Assembly: GCA_022829145.1 (NCBI GenBank)
Contig: CM040763.1
Coordinates: 12,633,141-12,697,140, forward strand
DNA length: 64,000 nt
From: Albula goreensis
Taxonomy: Eukaryota; Chordata; Actinopteri; Albuliformes; Albulidae
Direction of reading: 5' to 3'
Shown here: in pieces, positions 10,701 through 22,500 of the stretch
Layout of the letters: every line of letters starts with the position of its first letter
Position numbering within the stretch: the stretch's first letter is position 1
The notes under the pieces: model-generated
Database searches by the model: none
What the model saw: only the letters and a program-made list of their open reading frames with translations
What the model was told of the DNA's origin: nothing
Program-made: the position numbers and the translations under genes

Positions 10701-13700
10701 ATTTAACATACTTTTTTCTTTTATGCCATTTAATATACCTGATAGTGAGCAGTACTTGTTTGTTTTTTTCTCTCATGTAAGGCACCACACACTTGCATAT
10801 GTCTTGTCTTCGCAAACAATCTACTCATTTGGATGTGGAGAGCAAGGGCAGCTGGGAAATGGACAGCCTGGTAATCGAAATGTACCCCTCCCTGTGACTT
10901 TACCCTCAGGTAATTGCATTGCATTGTGAATGCTGCTGCCTTCTGTGTTGCTTTTTCATGCTGGGTGTTGCAGTACTGACTTGATTGCGCAACCACAGAT
11001 CTAATCTTTATGAGGTTTTTTTTTTTGTTTCAGCAGTTCCTGTTTTATTTAAATTGTTTATTATGCCACAAACCATAACCTTTTATTAAAGGTTCTTATG
11101 TAAATTATTTTACATTTAAGTTGCTTTTTTGTAACTCAGAATTTGACAGTGACTGCAGAATCAGGACCATTTTTGCTGGAGGAAACCAATCATTCTGCTC
11201 ATATGTTGAAGTAAGAAGTAAAATAGATTACAATATGCATTCTAATTTTAGATAACTGAAATAATATGGTTTCTTGTTACCATTATGTAAAATATGTTAT
11301 TTGTTTTACAGGAATCTGTGAAGTCTCATGACAAACCACTTCATTCAAACCAGATGATTTTGACTATAGATGACAAATTAATTAACAAATGGATCTCATG
11401 GTGCGATTCAAAACAATGGAAAAATCTGAAATGGTATGCACTGAAAGCTAGCCAGCATTGCAACTATTTCAGTAGTCAATTGCAATTAAAGAGGACAATT
11501 GTTCAAATGCACTACCACATCTGTAACACAGTTTAAAATCTACTGCTCTTTTTTAAGGGGATAACAAACACGTTCTCATCTGTGTCATCTCTCAATGGCA
11601 GTTTTCTCAGTCAAAGGTAGGATGATGTCTTGTTTTTCCTGGGACAGTAGTCCTGTATTTCAGCTGCTTTTCAGATGTCCCAAAATTCTTGGAAAATTAT
11701 GTCCAAGAAATATAGTGACCATGAACAGAGGTAAAAACCATACAATGGATCTCAAATGCAGTGTCGTTGCTTTGAAATTAACATAAAATTACAGCCTTGT
11801 TCTAAGCAATTCAACTAAATTTCTGTAATGGATACAATATTAACAATATGTAATAATGTGAGCCATTTGTGATCGTCTGTAACTTGTAACTTTTCTAATT
11901 CAGGGTGTTTTTCATTTTTATCAGGGATCAAAGCCATTATCAAACCACTCCAGATAATTCAGGTCTGGACTTGTCTCTTGCACGTCTAGCTTTTGAGAAG
12001 CTAGCAAACAAAGAGAAAGTGATGACACAGGTATTGTCCGATACATTTAAGATAAAGTACAATGGCCAATGTCTTAACTCTCAGTTGACAATTGCAATTT
12101 TCTGTTGCTGTCTTTTCTCTTGCAATGTATCAATGTAACATATTGAAGTCCCTATGGGGTCATTTTAGTTTCAATGTTGAATTATTTTAGGGCACCAACA
12201 AAATGAATGTGTTTTTTTAAAGAGAAACATCAATACATTTTTATAATCATTTATTTTCCCTCAAATGAATTCCTTCTCTCCTTCAAATGAATAGGCCATT
12301 TCAGTGAGCATGACATATTCATTCATTTAATGAATGAATGAACCACAGCCCTGATTGGCAGTCACTTCTTGTGATTTCCCAATCCCCCTACTACCCCCAA
12401 AATTTAAACTGTGTTCCAAAGAACTAGTATGCAAGCATGTCTATGCAAGCTGACTAGTTCACATCATGGGGGAGGGATATGCACATTTCACCAGCTTTGA
12501 CATCACAACTGGTGTCAATTTCAGACCACCTGTAAAACAGCTCAGAATTTTTAAATGCTCACCCTTGCAAAACAATGCTGAGCTCAGTCTTCAAAATTCA
12601 GGGGTGTTTATTTGAGATGTCCCAACATGTGCTGACTCCAATAAATATCAGAGGAAAACATTCTGACAGCATTGGGACTTTTACAAGGGTGCATATGAGC
12701 TTGTCATGGTAGAACAAGACACTAGGAATTGGAGGACCCACCATATTCCATTTGTTGTTTGCAATGTTTCAGATTGCATCAGTGGTCCAGAACAAGCTCC
12801 TACCATCACTGAGCCGAGCCCCTGCTGGTGTGGAAGGCCTGAGAGTCTATCTGATCCTGCCTGAACTCCTGAGAGCCCTAGAGACACATCTGAAGAGAGA
12901 CCTCTGTGTCTCTTTTGCCAGTGCAGTTTTAAAACTGGATACTACCTCGCTAAAGATCCTTGGTAAAAAATTGCTCCTCATTTTGTCTGAAAAATACATT
13001 GCTGAAGGGCTGAAACTTTAAATATTGGATGTCCAGATATGCTGTAGGGAGTTTGTCCAATCTAGCATTGAGCAGTCATATTGTTCTAGTTCTTGTCTTG
13101 CTAATATTTTGTGAAATTGAAACTTAATTGATGTAATTGTGAGTATTTCATATTTTTCTAGAGGGTTTGTGGTCAAAACTTCCAACACCCTTCTTCAAGT
13201 CTCTGGTTCAGATGTTTCACTCAGTGTCTACATGGTTCATCAACCAAATGAGAACAGAGCAGACTGATCTCTGGGATTCTGCCGTGACAACTGTTATAAT
13301 TCTGCAGCGGCTGTATGAGGTACAGTATCCTGTGGTTTTATGGGGGTATGCTGTTTTTAAGGGGTTGGGTGTAGGAAAAGTAGCCACATGATTTGAAAGT
13401 TATGAAAGAAATGAATGCACACTCAATGCAACTTATGTGACTTTCAGAAGAAATAAAATCAATACACTGTGTGCCGTCTCAGACAAATTAAAAAACATTA
13501 GCATCTTAAACATAGGTAAACTTCAGTGCTGGCAGGAAGATAGAGGACAGCAACTTTTACATCAATGAGATGAAGATCTTCATTCAATCTGTGAGTATTT
13601 TTTGATGAACTTGAATATTGATTTCATGCTAAAAAAGTTTGTGTATAAAAACTCAGTTAAATTATTAATTGCTTCATGTTTCATAACTGTGTTAACAGAT

Positions 13701-16700
13701 TAACAGAGGATTACCACCTAACAGGTTCATCAAAATTGCACAGTTCTGTGTAAGTTGTAATTTTTTGGTTCGATAGTACAGTAGTTCAGCAAAGAGGGGA
13801 ATAACATGTCTTACTATGTCTTCCTTTTAGGTTTTTATGTTTTATGCTTTAATAGTTTTTTTGTTTGTTTTCCCCATATTTTTCAGGAAATTGTGCAATT
13901 GTTGACTTTGTACCCAAGCATCTTTGACATGGAGACAAAACAATTGATGTTCCAGGTAGACAACATTGCTGGTTTCATTGTAAGTATCAAATCTTTTTCA
14001 AGTATTGTTTTACAACAGTTTATTCCTGAGCTTCCATATCTAATAAAGTGATATTGGATCTACAAGAGGATTTGTCAGGTAAATTGGTGTTATTGATTGA
14101 GAGGTTGCATTAGTTTTGGACAAAGGCTAGGCTTTTCAGGGCACTCTCTGCCTAGGAAACAGGGCAATTACTTGACCAAATGAAATAGATGGATAGCAGG
14201 GATGAAAAAATCAGGCAAATCAGATTCTGTCAAACCAAAAAACAATTAGAAAAGCAGAAACATGCAGGTGGTGGCAGGGGTAGCGGTGAAAAACAATAAC
14301 CAAAAGGAAAACTGCATTACCATGCAGCAATAGCAGTGTTTGTACTGTGATGGTACACTTGAACTGGCATCTAAAAAGACTGCTATGTATGTGATAAGAT
14401 GTATTGTCACCATCTGATTGGTGTAAACTGCATTTATACCAAACAGTGGAGGTAACAGACTCAGGGTTTACTGCCTAAACTAGTTTCACTTATTCAGATT
14501 GCACTTGTCAACATTAAAGATTTTCTAAAAGCAATTAAAACTAAATTCATAGTTTTTACAAGTTCTTGTTTGAAGTTGGTGCCATACAATTGTGTTATAT
14601 ATCCAGTCATATATCCATACTGGTTGTTAAATTGATTGAATATGTATTGCATTATTTACTTTTAAGCATTTGGCTCAGAAGATAAGCTAGGTTAAGAAAT
14701 GCATGTTGATAATATTGTAAACAAGCTCATAGTAAAGTTGAAGCTTTATTTTTTAAACAAGTCCCATCTATCTTCTAAGCAAAATAAAAAAAGAACAAAA
14801 CAATTCTGACAAATAATTATACTAAAATATGTGTTATATAATATTTTTCTTATGTTTCAATTCTTTGTTTACAGACAGCCCCCCATTTGAATCCTCTCCA
14901 GAATAACATGTGCGTGAACAGAAGGTCACTTCTGACTGACACCATCCAACACCTGCGACACAATGGCCGCAACTACCTTTGGCCTCTGAGGGTAAGCTTC
15001 TGGACTGCCACAGAAAGCATGTCCCAGTGAATAAAAAAATATGATATCTTAACTAAGGTCATTCACCAGTCAACATTTTATGGGTTCGTGGAAGTGAAAT
15101 GTTTCCAGCACTCCTTGACACATGTCTCATCCAGGTGAAATTTGAAGGAGAGGATGGAATCGATCATGGAGGCGTGTCTCAGGAGTTTTTCACTGTAATT
15201 GCGAGAGATATTCTCACATTGGAGCCGAAGATGCTTGACTTGTTTGAAGACTCAAGACTTGTGTGGTTCATGCCAGAGGTTTGTATTTTAGGATTCAACC
15301 GATTCATTATTTTAGTAACTGTCTGAAATGCAGCAATTGTCCCTTAGCTAATGGATGTCAACAGCATGCATATGCGTTTGATATATTCTGAGTGAAATAA
15401 AAAACTTCATGTTCTGTTAATATGATAAATATTTTCACTATCGTTTAGGGATGCCCAGTTAGTCAATATCTGATTGGAACATAATGATGTAAATCAGTAA
15501 AGAAGGAAATGGTCAGCCATCCATGGGCACAAATTAGCTGTAGGTTTATGCTCATCCATGCAATTGTGTCCAAATTTTCAATGTTTCTTAATAAATTCAG
15601 TGATTTAATTGCATGTCAATCCCAGATGTAGATCTTAGAGCCCAACAGTTAATAGCTGGCATGATTCAAAGAGGCAAAATTAAGACAGATACCTGGTGAT
15701 TGATGCCCTTAGAGGTATTTGCTGCTGGTTGCTGATTGTAATTTTGGAGTAATGATAAAGTCAATGACACTTGCAAATTGATTTGGTCTGAAACCTACAG
15801 GGCCATTGTGACCACGATGCATTCTACCTGCTTGGCATTCTCTGTGGGATGGCACTGTACAACATATGTGTTGTGAACTTCCATTTCCCTCTGGCACTCT
15901 TCAAGAAGCTGCTGGGTCACAAACCAACTTTGGAAGACCTGAAAGAACTCTCTCCTGTTGAAGCCAGGTGCACTATTATAGTTTGACAATAAAATATGTA
16001 TTTTTTCCACATGAAGCCACTATTACCATCAATACTACTATTTAAACTGTGTGTATACCGACATGGTAGAAGTCAAGCGCCTGAAATATGGATTTTGTGT
16101 TGGTGGCTCTGAATTAGGAACTTGGAAGAAGTCCTTAAAGAAGATGACGAGGTTTTGGAACTGCTGTATTTGGACTTCACTGTGAGTTTTGGCCACTCCC
16201 TATGCACTTTCGCCATTTAATAAAACAAACCATTTCTACTGTAAGAGATTGTAAATCAAATAATTTACATCAAATACATTAAATAATTTTATCTGTTTTT
16301 AGGCTAAAGGCCAGGAAATAGTCCCACGTGGAAGTGAGATACCAGTAACCAAATGGAACAGGTATGCAATGATGATGATGATGATAATGTTTCTGCTTAT
16401 TATTCTTTATTATATCACTAATGGTGTAGCTTCACTGAGCAGATATCCTAACATATTTAAATAAATGTTAAAATGCGACCTCCTTCTAAATCCCCTTAAT
16501 CTATATTGCATAGTAAGAGAATTGAGGCATTAGTTGATGTGAATGTGATGTAAACTTTAACATTCAGTATTCATGTGGTACATGGCTATTTCTGAAATTG
16601 TGGCTCAGGAAGATGAACCTCAGAAGAACATAAAACAGTTATAATGACAAACAACATATTTGTGTAATGTTGGGGTTGCAACTATACTTGAAACAACCAG

Positions 16701-17729
16701 CATACACTGCTCCCCCCAGGACCAAGTACAAAACCCATCTAGGATGTCTACCATTACATAGCCTGAATAGGACATAAATTCTGATAGAATATAAACAAAC
16801 TGGACATAAAATGGGGAACATTTCCGAAGCTGAAGAGTAAAAATTATGTATGGTAATGCTGATCATGACATGTTTTTCATCTTTCACTATTTAAAAAAAT
16901 ATATAAGTTGAATAGATCATAATGGATGGCTTCTTGTTTCATTGTTTTGTTTATTGTTCACAGGCAGCAGTATGTGGAGGCATACGTAGACTTTGTTTTC
17001 AACAAGTCGGTCAAGCGACAGTTTGAACAGTTTTTTGCGGGTTTTTCACGAGGCTGCCCAAATGAGAAGTGGAAGATGCTCCTTCCGGAGGAGCTCATGG
17101 CGATTCTCAGTGGAAACGTCAACTACGTGTGGGAGGACCTGAGGAAGGTGAGGGTTTACTCTTCATCACATTTAATGAGTCCAAATTCAGTTCTAAATTT
17201 GTTTGTGTAGTTCATGTGCTGTGATTGTTCCCACTCACATGTTTTACCCCCAAACAGAATGCAAAATATGATGCATATGAGCCCTCTGACGCAAACATCC
17301 AAAACTTCTGGACTGTGTTCTTTGAGCTGTCTGAGGAACAGAAGAAGAAATTTTTGGGTGAGTACTTCTGTAACTCCATAAAGCATTCACAATTAACAAA
17401 AAAACACAAAACAAGTCTTTTTTTGATTGGCATATTATACTGGATGTGAAATATTCCAACAATCTGTCCAGTTCACAGCTACTCAGAACCCTCATTCTCC
17501 CTTTGATTTTGTAGCATTCATGACAGGAAGTGACAGGCTTCCTGTGGGAGGGCTGTCCAGAATGAAGATGACCATCATGAATCAAAACAAACCCGACCCT
17601 GATTACACCTACCCAGTGGCCAACACCTGCTACTGCATGTTATATCTCCCAAATTACAGCAGTATTCACATACTGAGGGAGAAATTTGTCCATGCAATCT
17701 CTTTTTACGAGGTGTTTGGAGCAGCCTAG
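7773..17729 (+). CDS. HERC5/HERC6-like E3 ligase (RCC1-like domain + HECT), 24 coding exons, one-base phase break
   Basis: Small-HERC E3 ubiquitin (or ISG15-type) ligase. Exons: 7773-7998, 8247-8367, 8541-8614, 9214-9435, 9821-9912, 10222-10352, 10782-10909, 11140-11210, 11312-11433, 11558-11616, 11925-12030, 12773-12962, 13162-13319, 13516-13590, 13699-13749, 13887-13979, 14875-14991, 15135-15278, 15801-15967, 16118-16181, 16303-16361, 16964-17147, 17258-17357, 17515-17729. All have GT-AG borders. Phases agree everywhere except exon 9/10, where one base is missing (total 2,969 nt; 2,970 would give 989 aa). RCC1-type blades such as GQLGLG and [12 protein letters not shown] precede the linker SSLNGSFL; the HECT domain ends with catalytic Cys in NTCYCML (about residue 957). 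The start [13 protein letters not shown] parallels the MLCWGY start of HERC3; an in-frame ATG at 7689 would add 28 residues. It is closer to HERC5/6 than to HERC3 by eye; orthology is not tested. Confidence 0.92.
8247..11210 (+). other. HERC RCC1-like domain (exons 2-8)
   Basis: The seven exons encode repeated blades with the RCC1 signature. These include [115 protein letters not shown] and [15 protein letters not shown], ending with [14 protein letters not shown] seven-bladed propeller is known for this family. The first blade, in exon 1, is degenerate, as in HERC5. Confidence 0.9.
10550..10712. repeat. Degenerate interspersed repeat in a HERC intron
   Basis: The stretch around GCCAGGACACCAGTCAAC and CAAAAAGCACCATAGGATC resembles a repeat I recall as common in fish genomes, with decayed CpGs. 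The resemblance is from memory and the ends are approximate. No terminal repeats or coding remain. Confidence 0.35.
12318..12338. repeat. Perfect 10-bp-arm palindrome (ATTC/GAAT)
   Basis: TTCATTCATT and AATGAATGAA flank a single T, so the sequence is a perfect inverted repeat inside a HERC intron. It is built from ATTC units and is probably simple-sequence in origin. Confidence 0.7.
14875..17729 (+). other. HERC HECT catalytic domain (exons 17-24)
   Basis: The domain runs from [18 protein letters not shown] through [78 protein letters not shown] and [13 protein letters not shown] to [14 protein letters not shown]. The Cys of NTC is the thioester-forming residue of HECT ligases. The GG of [10 protein letters not shown] and the LEDLKELSP block are family hallmarks. 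Nothing in this half looks damaged: all eight exons join in phase. Confidence 0.93.
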
Positions 17730-17946
17730 CCAAGTGTTAGATGCAGAAATCTGCAGTTAACTTGACTTTTTCAATATCCAGAACTTGGAAGCAACAACAG
17801 TGCATCTGCTTATATTGTCTAATTTAAATGCCAGCAAAGACTTAGCAAGGACAGCTTTAGAAGGGTTTTACATTACTTTTTTATGTAGTATAATTTTGAA
17901 TACCTTAGGCAACGCAATTAAACAATTACCAGTAAGGATAGGGACC

Positions 17947-17952
17947 AATAAA
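17947..17952 (+). terminator. HERC polyadenylation signal (AATAAA)
   Basis: This is the first canonical AATAAA after the TAG at 17727-17729, giving a 3' UTR of roughly 240 bp. Further AATAAA motifs near 18776-18790 could serve as distal sites. Confidence 0.55.
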
Positions 17953-19521
17953 TTGATGTAGCCTTTTACCTGTATGTATGTTTCCTGTATATAATTATTT
18001 ATTATGTATTTGATTTAAAGTATGAATATGTGTCTTAGTATCACTGAGCCTGAGAGCCTTTCTGGTCAGTGGGCCATTTTTGTGTATACATTAATGATAG
18101 CGATGACATTAAAGAACAATTTAGGGAATGTACAGAGAATGGGAGATAATGGGAAAGAGTCTGCTTCTTGATGTAATGTGATCTAATGTGCCTCAGAAAT
18201 GTAAAAAAACAGCTATGATTTTGTAAATGTGTGTAATATGGAAGTTATTAATTTCTTATTGTCAACTTGCATTGATAGTTATAATTTATAAAACCTCAGA
18301 TCAGTCCATCCAATATTTTGCAACAGACACTAGAGCTGCTGATCTGGGTTCTACGTTTCACTAGGTGGCGCATTTGTTCCAAAAGTACTGAGCAATTAAA
18401 ACGAAGAAGTAGCTCTGTATTTGTTATTTCGGTAAAACAGTATTTCTGTCATTTACTTTTAATAATATGAAAAACAGGTCATATAACTTGCTTTTGTGTT
18501 TTTTTTTTAAATATCATTTAGCTTATCAAATGTATTTATTTTATATTTTATCTGTTGTTCCATTTGTCATTAAGTAGTTTTCTTTGTAAATGTGTTAATG
18601 CCAAATGGAGTCCTACCATTTATATTACATAAATCACCGAAGTTCAGGCTCTGTCAGGGAGGTGAGCTCTGCATAGCAGCGCTGAGATTCAGTGAGGATA
18701 ATAGTATGGAAATTATATTCATATTTTTCAGTCCAAACACTACTTCTACAACAGCTTTGTGACGATGTTCATATATAATAAACAATAAAAATCTAGCCGT
18801 GATTTGTTTTTATTTGCCAAGCTAGTAAAAAGTCACTTCTAAATTAAAGGTCATGTTGGAGAAGTATATAGCCCCATGCTTCTATACATATCTCTTTTTA
18901 GATATTATCTATCATCAAATCTGTGTTTGGGAGGTGTTCAAAGTTCCAATTGCAATGAGTTGCATGGTTTTGCATTTTCATTTTATTTGTTTGAGGCTAA
19001 TTGTTACACCATATTCGTTGGTGACCTAATCACTTCCCTGAATGCTGGATAACACCAGTGATCTGGACTACAGGTCAAAGCCGCTATGGTTATCTCCATT
19101 GTTATGGCGTATTCTCTGTGATAATGGTGGAAGGATAGCTTGCACTTTTGTCTTTTGTGCCCCTACTATTGCATGCTGAGCCCAAAATGCTGACTCAGGG
19201 AATTCTTGTGTGTAAGTTTTGTCTTGATGTAAAGGTTTTGGGAAAAGGCATTTCAAAGTGCAGAGGATATGGTTTTGCAGATTGATAGCTATCTAGTCAT
19301 GGGAATTTAGGATCTGTAGGAACTGTTGCATACCATGTCATTTCAAAATACTCAGCAAAAATCAACTACCATGTCTCCATAATCACAGTGACATTTTTGC
19401 TAAAATATATTTGTGAAATATAAATGTTATGTGCATATATGATTGTTGTCATCTAATGTATAAATGTGTACAATTAACCCCCCATGCATTCAATGGATTT
19501 TTATATACCTCATCACCCAAA

Positions 19522-19559
<38 letters not shown>
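19522..19559. repeat. (CA)n microsatellite
   Basis: About 19 uninterrupted AC units. Confidence 0.97.
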
Positions 19560-19561
<2 letters not shown>

Positions 19562-22500
19562 TAATACCATGATAGCTTTTCTCCACAGTACAAAAATGTA
19601 TTTATCATAAACAAATGCATCTATTTTTACAAATACACAGATTAAAGCACATTCCCTTTTGATTACATAATGGCACACATTCAACAGTCCGCACGGGGCT
19701 GGGCGTCGTCCTTCTTGCAGCTAATAGACATATCGCGTCTCTCCGCGGCTCTGTTATGGCTAAATAAACCCCTGTATCAGTGGCTCATGTGGGTGTGCTG
19801 TAAAAACAAGCATATCACGTCCTTGGCATTGCTGTCTTGGTTTCGCTGAGCTCTTGTTACATTTGAGCTCCGTCTGTTCCTGAGGTCCCTGTGTGTGGAA
19901 TCCAGCACAACCTCAGCGGAGGCATCTGTGCCATTATTTACACAACACCATCCGTCCTAGTCCATCCCTGACTCAAGAAACGACAGTTCAAGGGTATACA
20001 GAGTACACGTTGGTCCTCTTCACCTTTTCATTGAACTTTCTGTCTGAATTTTTGCCTGTTTTAGCTATGCTTGTCATGATGAACACTTCTCTTTTGTTAT
20101 TGTAGCCATTGCATATTGGCATTGTGACATACATGTGTAAGTGTCCGGTTTCTCTGAAGTTAAACTAAAATTAGCATAAAATCCAGGAAACCGATCTTTA
20201 TGCACATATTGTTTTATTTTCCTGTCCATTGAAACAATCATTATTTCCCTTAACTCATTCCACTGGGCAAATATTGTTTCTGAGCAGCTTTTGCTCATTC
20301 CTGATCGTCTACTTTTTTGCATCTGACCCTAATAAAGTACATCTCCATTTCCATGCTCCTCTTCCTCTCCACATTTTTCATGTCATTTTTCTCTCTGTCT
20401 GCTACGGGCCATCAGGAGTTTTGAGCGGGTCATGGCCTCTGCGCCTTGGTCCCCTGCGTCTTTTCCCATGAGAACAATGACAAGTTCAATTTACTTTATG
20501 TTCCTCTGTTCTTGTAAAAACAGCAATGAACATGATTTTAATAATGATTAATTATTGCCAACATTCTGAGTAACTTTGGGAATGGACTAAGGGAAAAGTG
20601 CTGTGAGCAGGGTCCCCAGATCCTATGAAATATTTTGTTTCTCAATATCCTTGCAACTTTCAAGATATGATTGTAACCTGTAGTTGGTTGGTTGGGAAAA
20701 AAATTATGACGTCTCTAACTTGAGCTTTCCCTTATTATAAATAACACATTTAACTATACTCCATAGTCATTTATAACTAATTTTATTTGTTCCATTTATA
20801 ACTCTTAATTGGTCATCTTTGAGTGGGTGAGGTGCTTAATTGGAACATGAACTCCTGTTTTGCCTTATGAGAATTATTTTTGTCATCAGCATGGAGTGAA
20901 ACAAATTTTTCTGTGACAGTTATTGAACAACATGCAGATAATTATTTGGTGAAATGGATTTAAGCAGGCTGAAATTATATTTGTCACTCATCAGAAAGAG
21001 CCAGCAACTTACATATTGTTCTATTTATAATAACCATGTAAGGGAACAATAAAAGGTCATGTTTGGTGTTGGATTGCATTCTGTTGTAGTCCAAATAATA
21101 TTGTATTAAATATCAACAGCCGATTTAGTACAAGTGCTGCTCTCTATGACCATGGCCTGCCTTTCTAGGAAGAGTATCTGCATGCTGGATGCCTCATATT
21201 GAACATAATGACATCTCTCCATGCAAACCCCCCTTTCAATGTTCCCTGCATGCATATCCATTCACAGAATATAAATATAGCAACTCGGAAACATTTTAGT
21301 GTAATGATATTTGATAAACACACAGGAATTCTAAATAAAGGAATAAAACAGTTTACTGGTGCTAAAGTTGTCCCCCAGCTGTGACATCATTCTTCTCTTG
21401 TTTTACCTGCATGTGCTGCACCCTGTGGTTTTTATCGGGTTCATGTATACAGTTATTCATAAAGAATACATTTTATGATCTTTACAGTCATATACTACAG
21501 TCATATTTGTGCCAATTAAAAAAATGTAATATGCAAATAAATTTAAGATACTTTTTAAAGTTATTCTTCTTGAAGAAGCGCTAGTTCAACTGGCTTGGAT
21601 GCATTGTTCAGGGCCTCCTCTATATATACAGTATGTCACATCTAAACATTTGTCTTATACATTTTACAGAGTTTCATTTAAGTAGATATTGCACTTTCAA
21701 AAAAACTATAGTTTGTTGGATATACAAAATAGTGGAAACACAAATGAAAAGATGGATCTTTTCAGCGATCAATGGATATTTAATAGGATAGTTGCTAAAA
21801 ACCACCCTTTCCTGAAAGGAACAGTTACTTCCTTCATGATGGGTAGTAATTATTGTCTTAATTATCTGCAGATGGTTACATGTAAGAGAGGCAACAGTTG
21901 CTTCCTGAATTAGCCTTTAGCAAAAATAGATTACAGTTGCTTAGTTCATTGTGTCAATGTGGCCTTAAAGATGTTTTGATGACAGTAGTGGGTTTGGAAG
22001 AGTCTAGGAAATTTTGAACTGGAGACCTGGGTACTTGCTTGCTTTCTTATTAAGTGTCAGCGCTGTATCACCAGAAACCAGGAAGATGCATGTAAAACAT
22101 TGCAGTTCTCACATTAACCCAAACACACTGCACTGTAACGTTATCAGAAGGAGCAGCACTCATGGGTTTTGATGTCTCAAAGAGATTACAGGATGGGATT
22201 ATGAATTGTAATACACTTTGTGAGAGTGAAAATAATGTAGAGGGATTATATCTGACAGGGTTTAGAGATGTACACAGCAGATGCAGACTGAATATTTTTT
22301 CAAGCTTTTGCTCTGCCAGTGAGTGGAGAGAGTCTACTCTAGTGACTCCGCCCCCCATCTGACCACTTGGCAAAAGCAAAGGCATGACTCCCCAGTGTGC
22401 TATATGTGCTGGCCTTCTGTTGGCTTCACAAACAGGAAACCATATCATACAAAAGAATGAGACCATTTGTCATTACACCGTATCAAAAACAGAGGCAAAG

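Larger units (their letters stand above)
7999..16963 (+). other. HERC introns longer than 300 bp
   Basis: Introns over 300 bp lie at 8615-9213, 9436-9820, 9913-10221, 10353-10781, 11617-11924, 12031-12772, 13980-14874, 15279-15800 and 16362-16963. They are AT-rich and contain no exon I can support. Exceptions noted separately are a degenerate fish repeat at about 10550-10712 and a short palindrome at 12318-12338. Confidence 0.7.

Noticed and set aside
11438..11439. GC donor (TAT|GCACTG) to fix the HERC phase
   Set aside because: It restores the frame but the site lacks the AG|GCAAGT context of real GC donors and adds a residue not in the family; kept only as an alternative.
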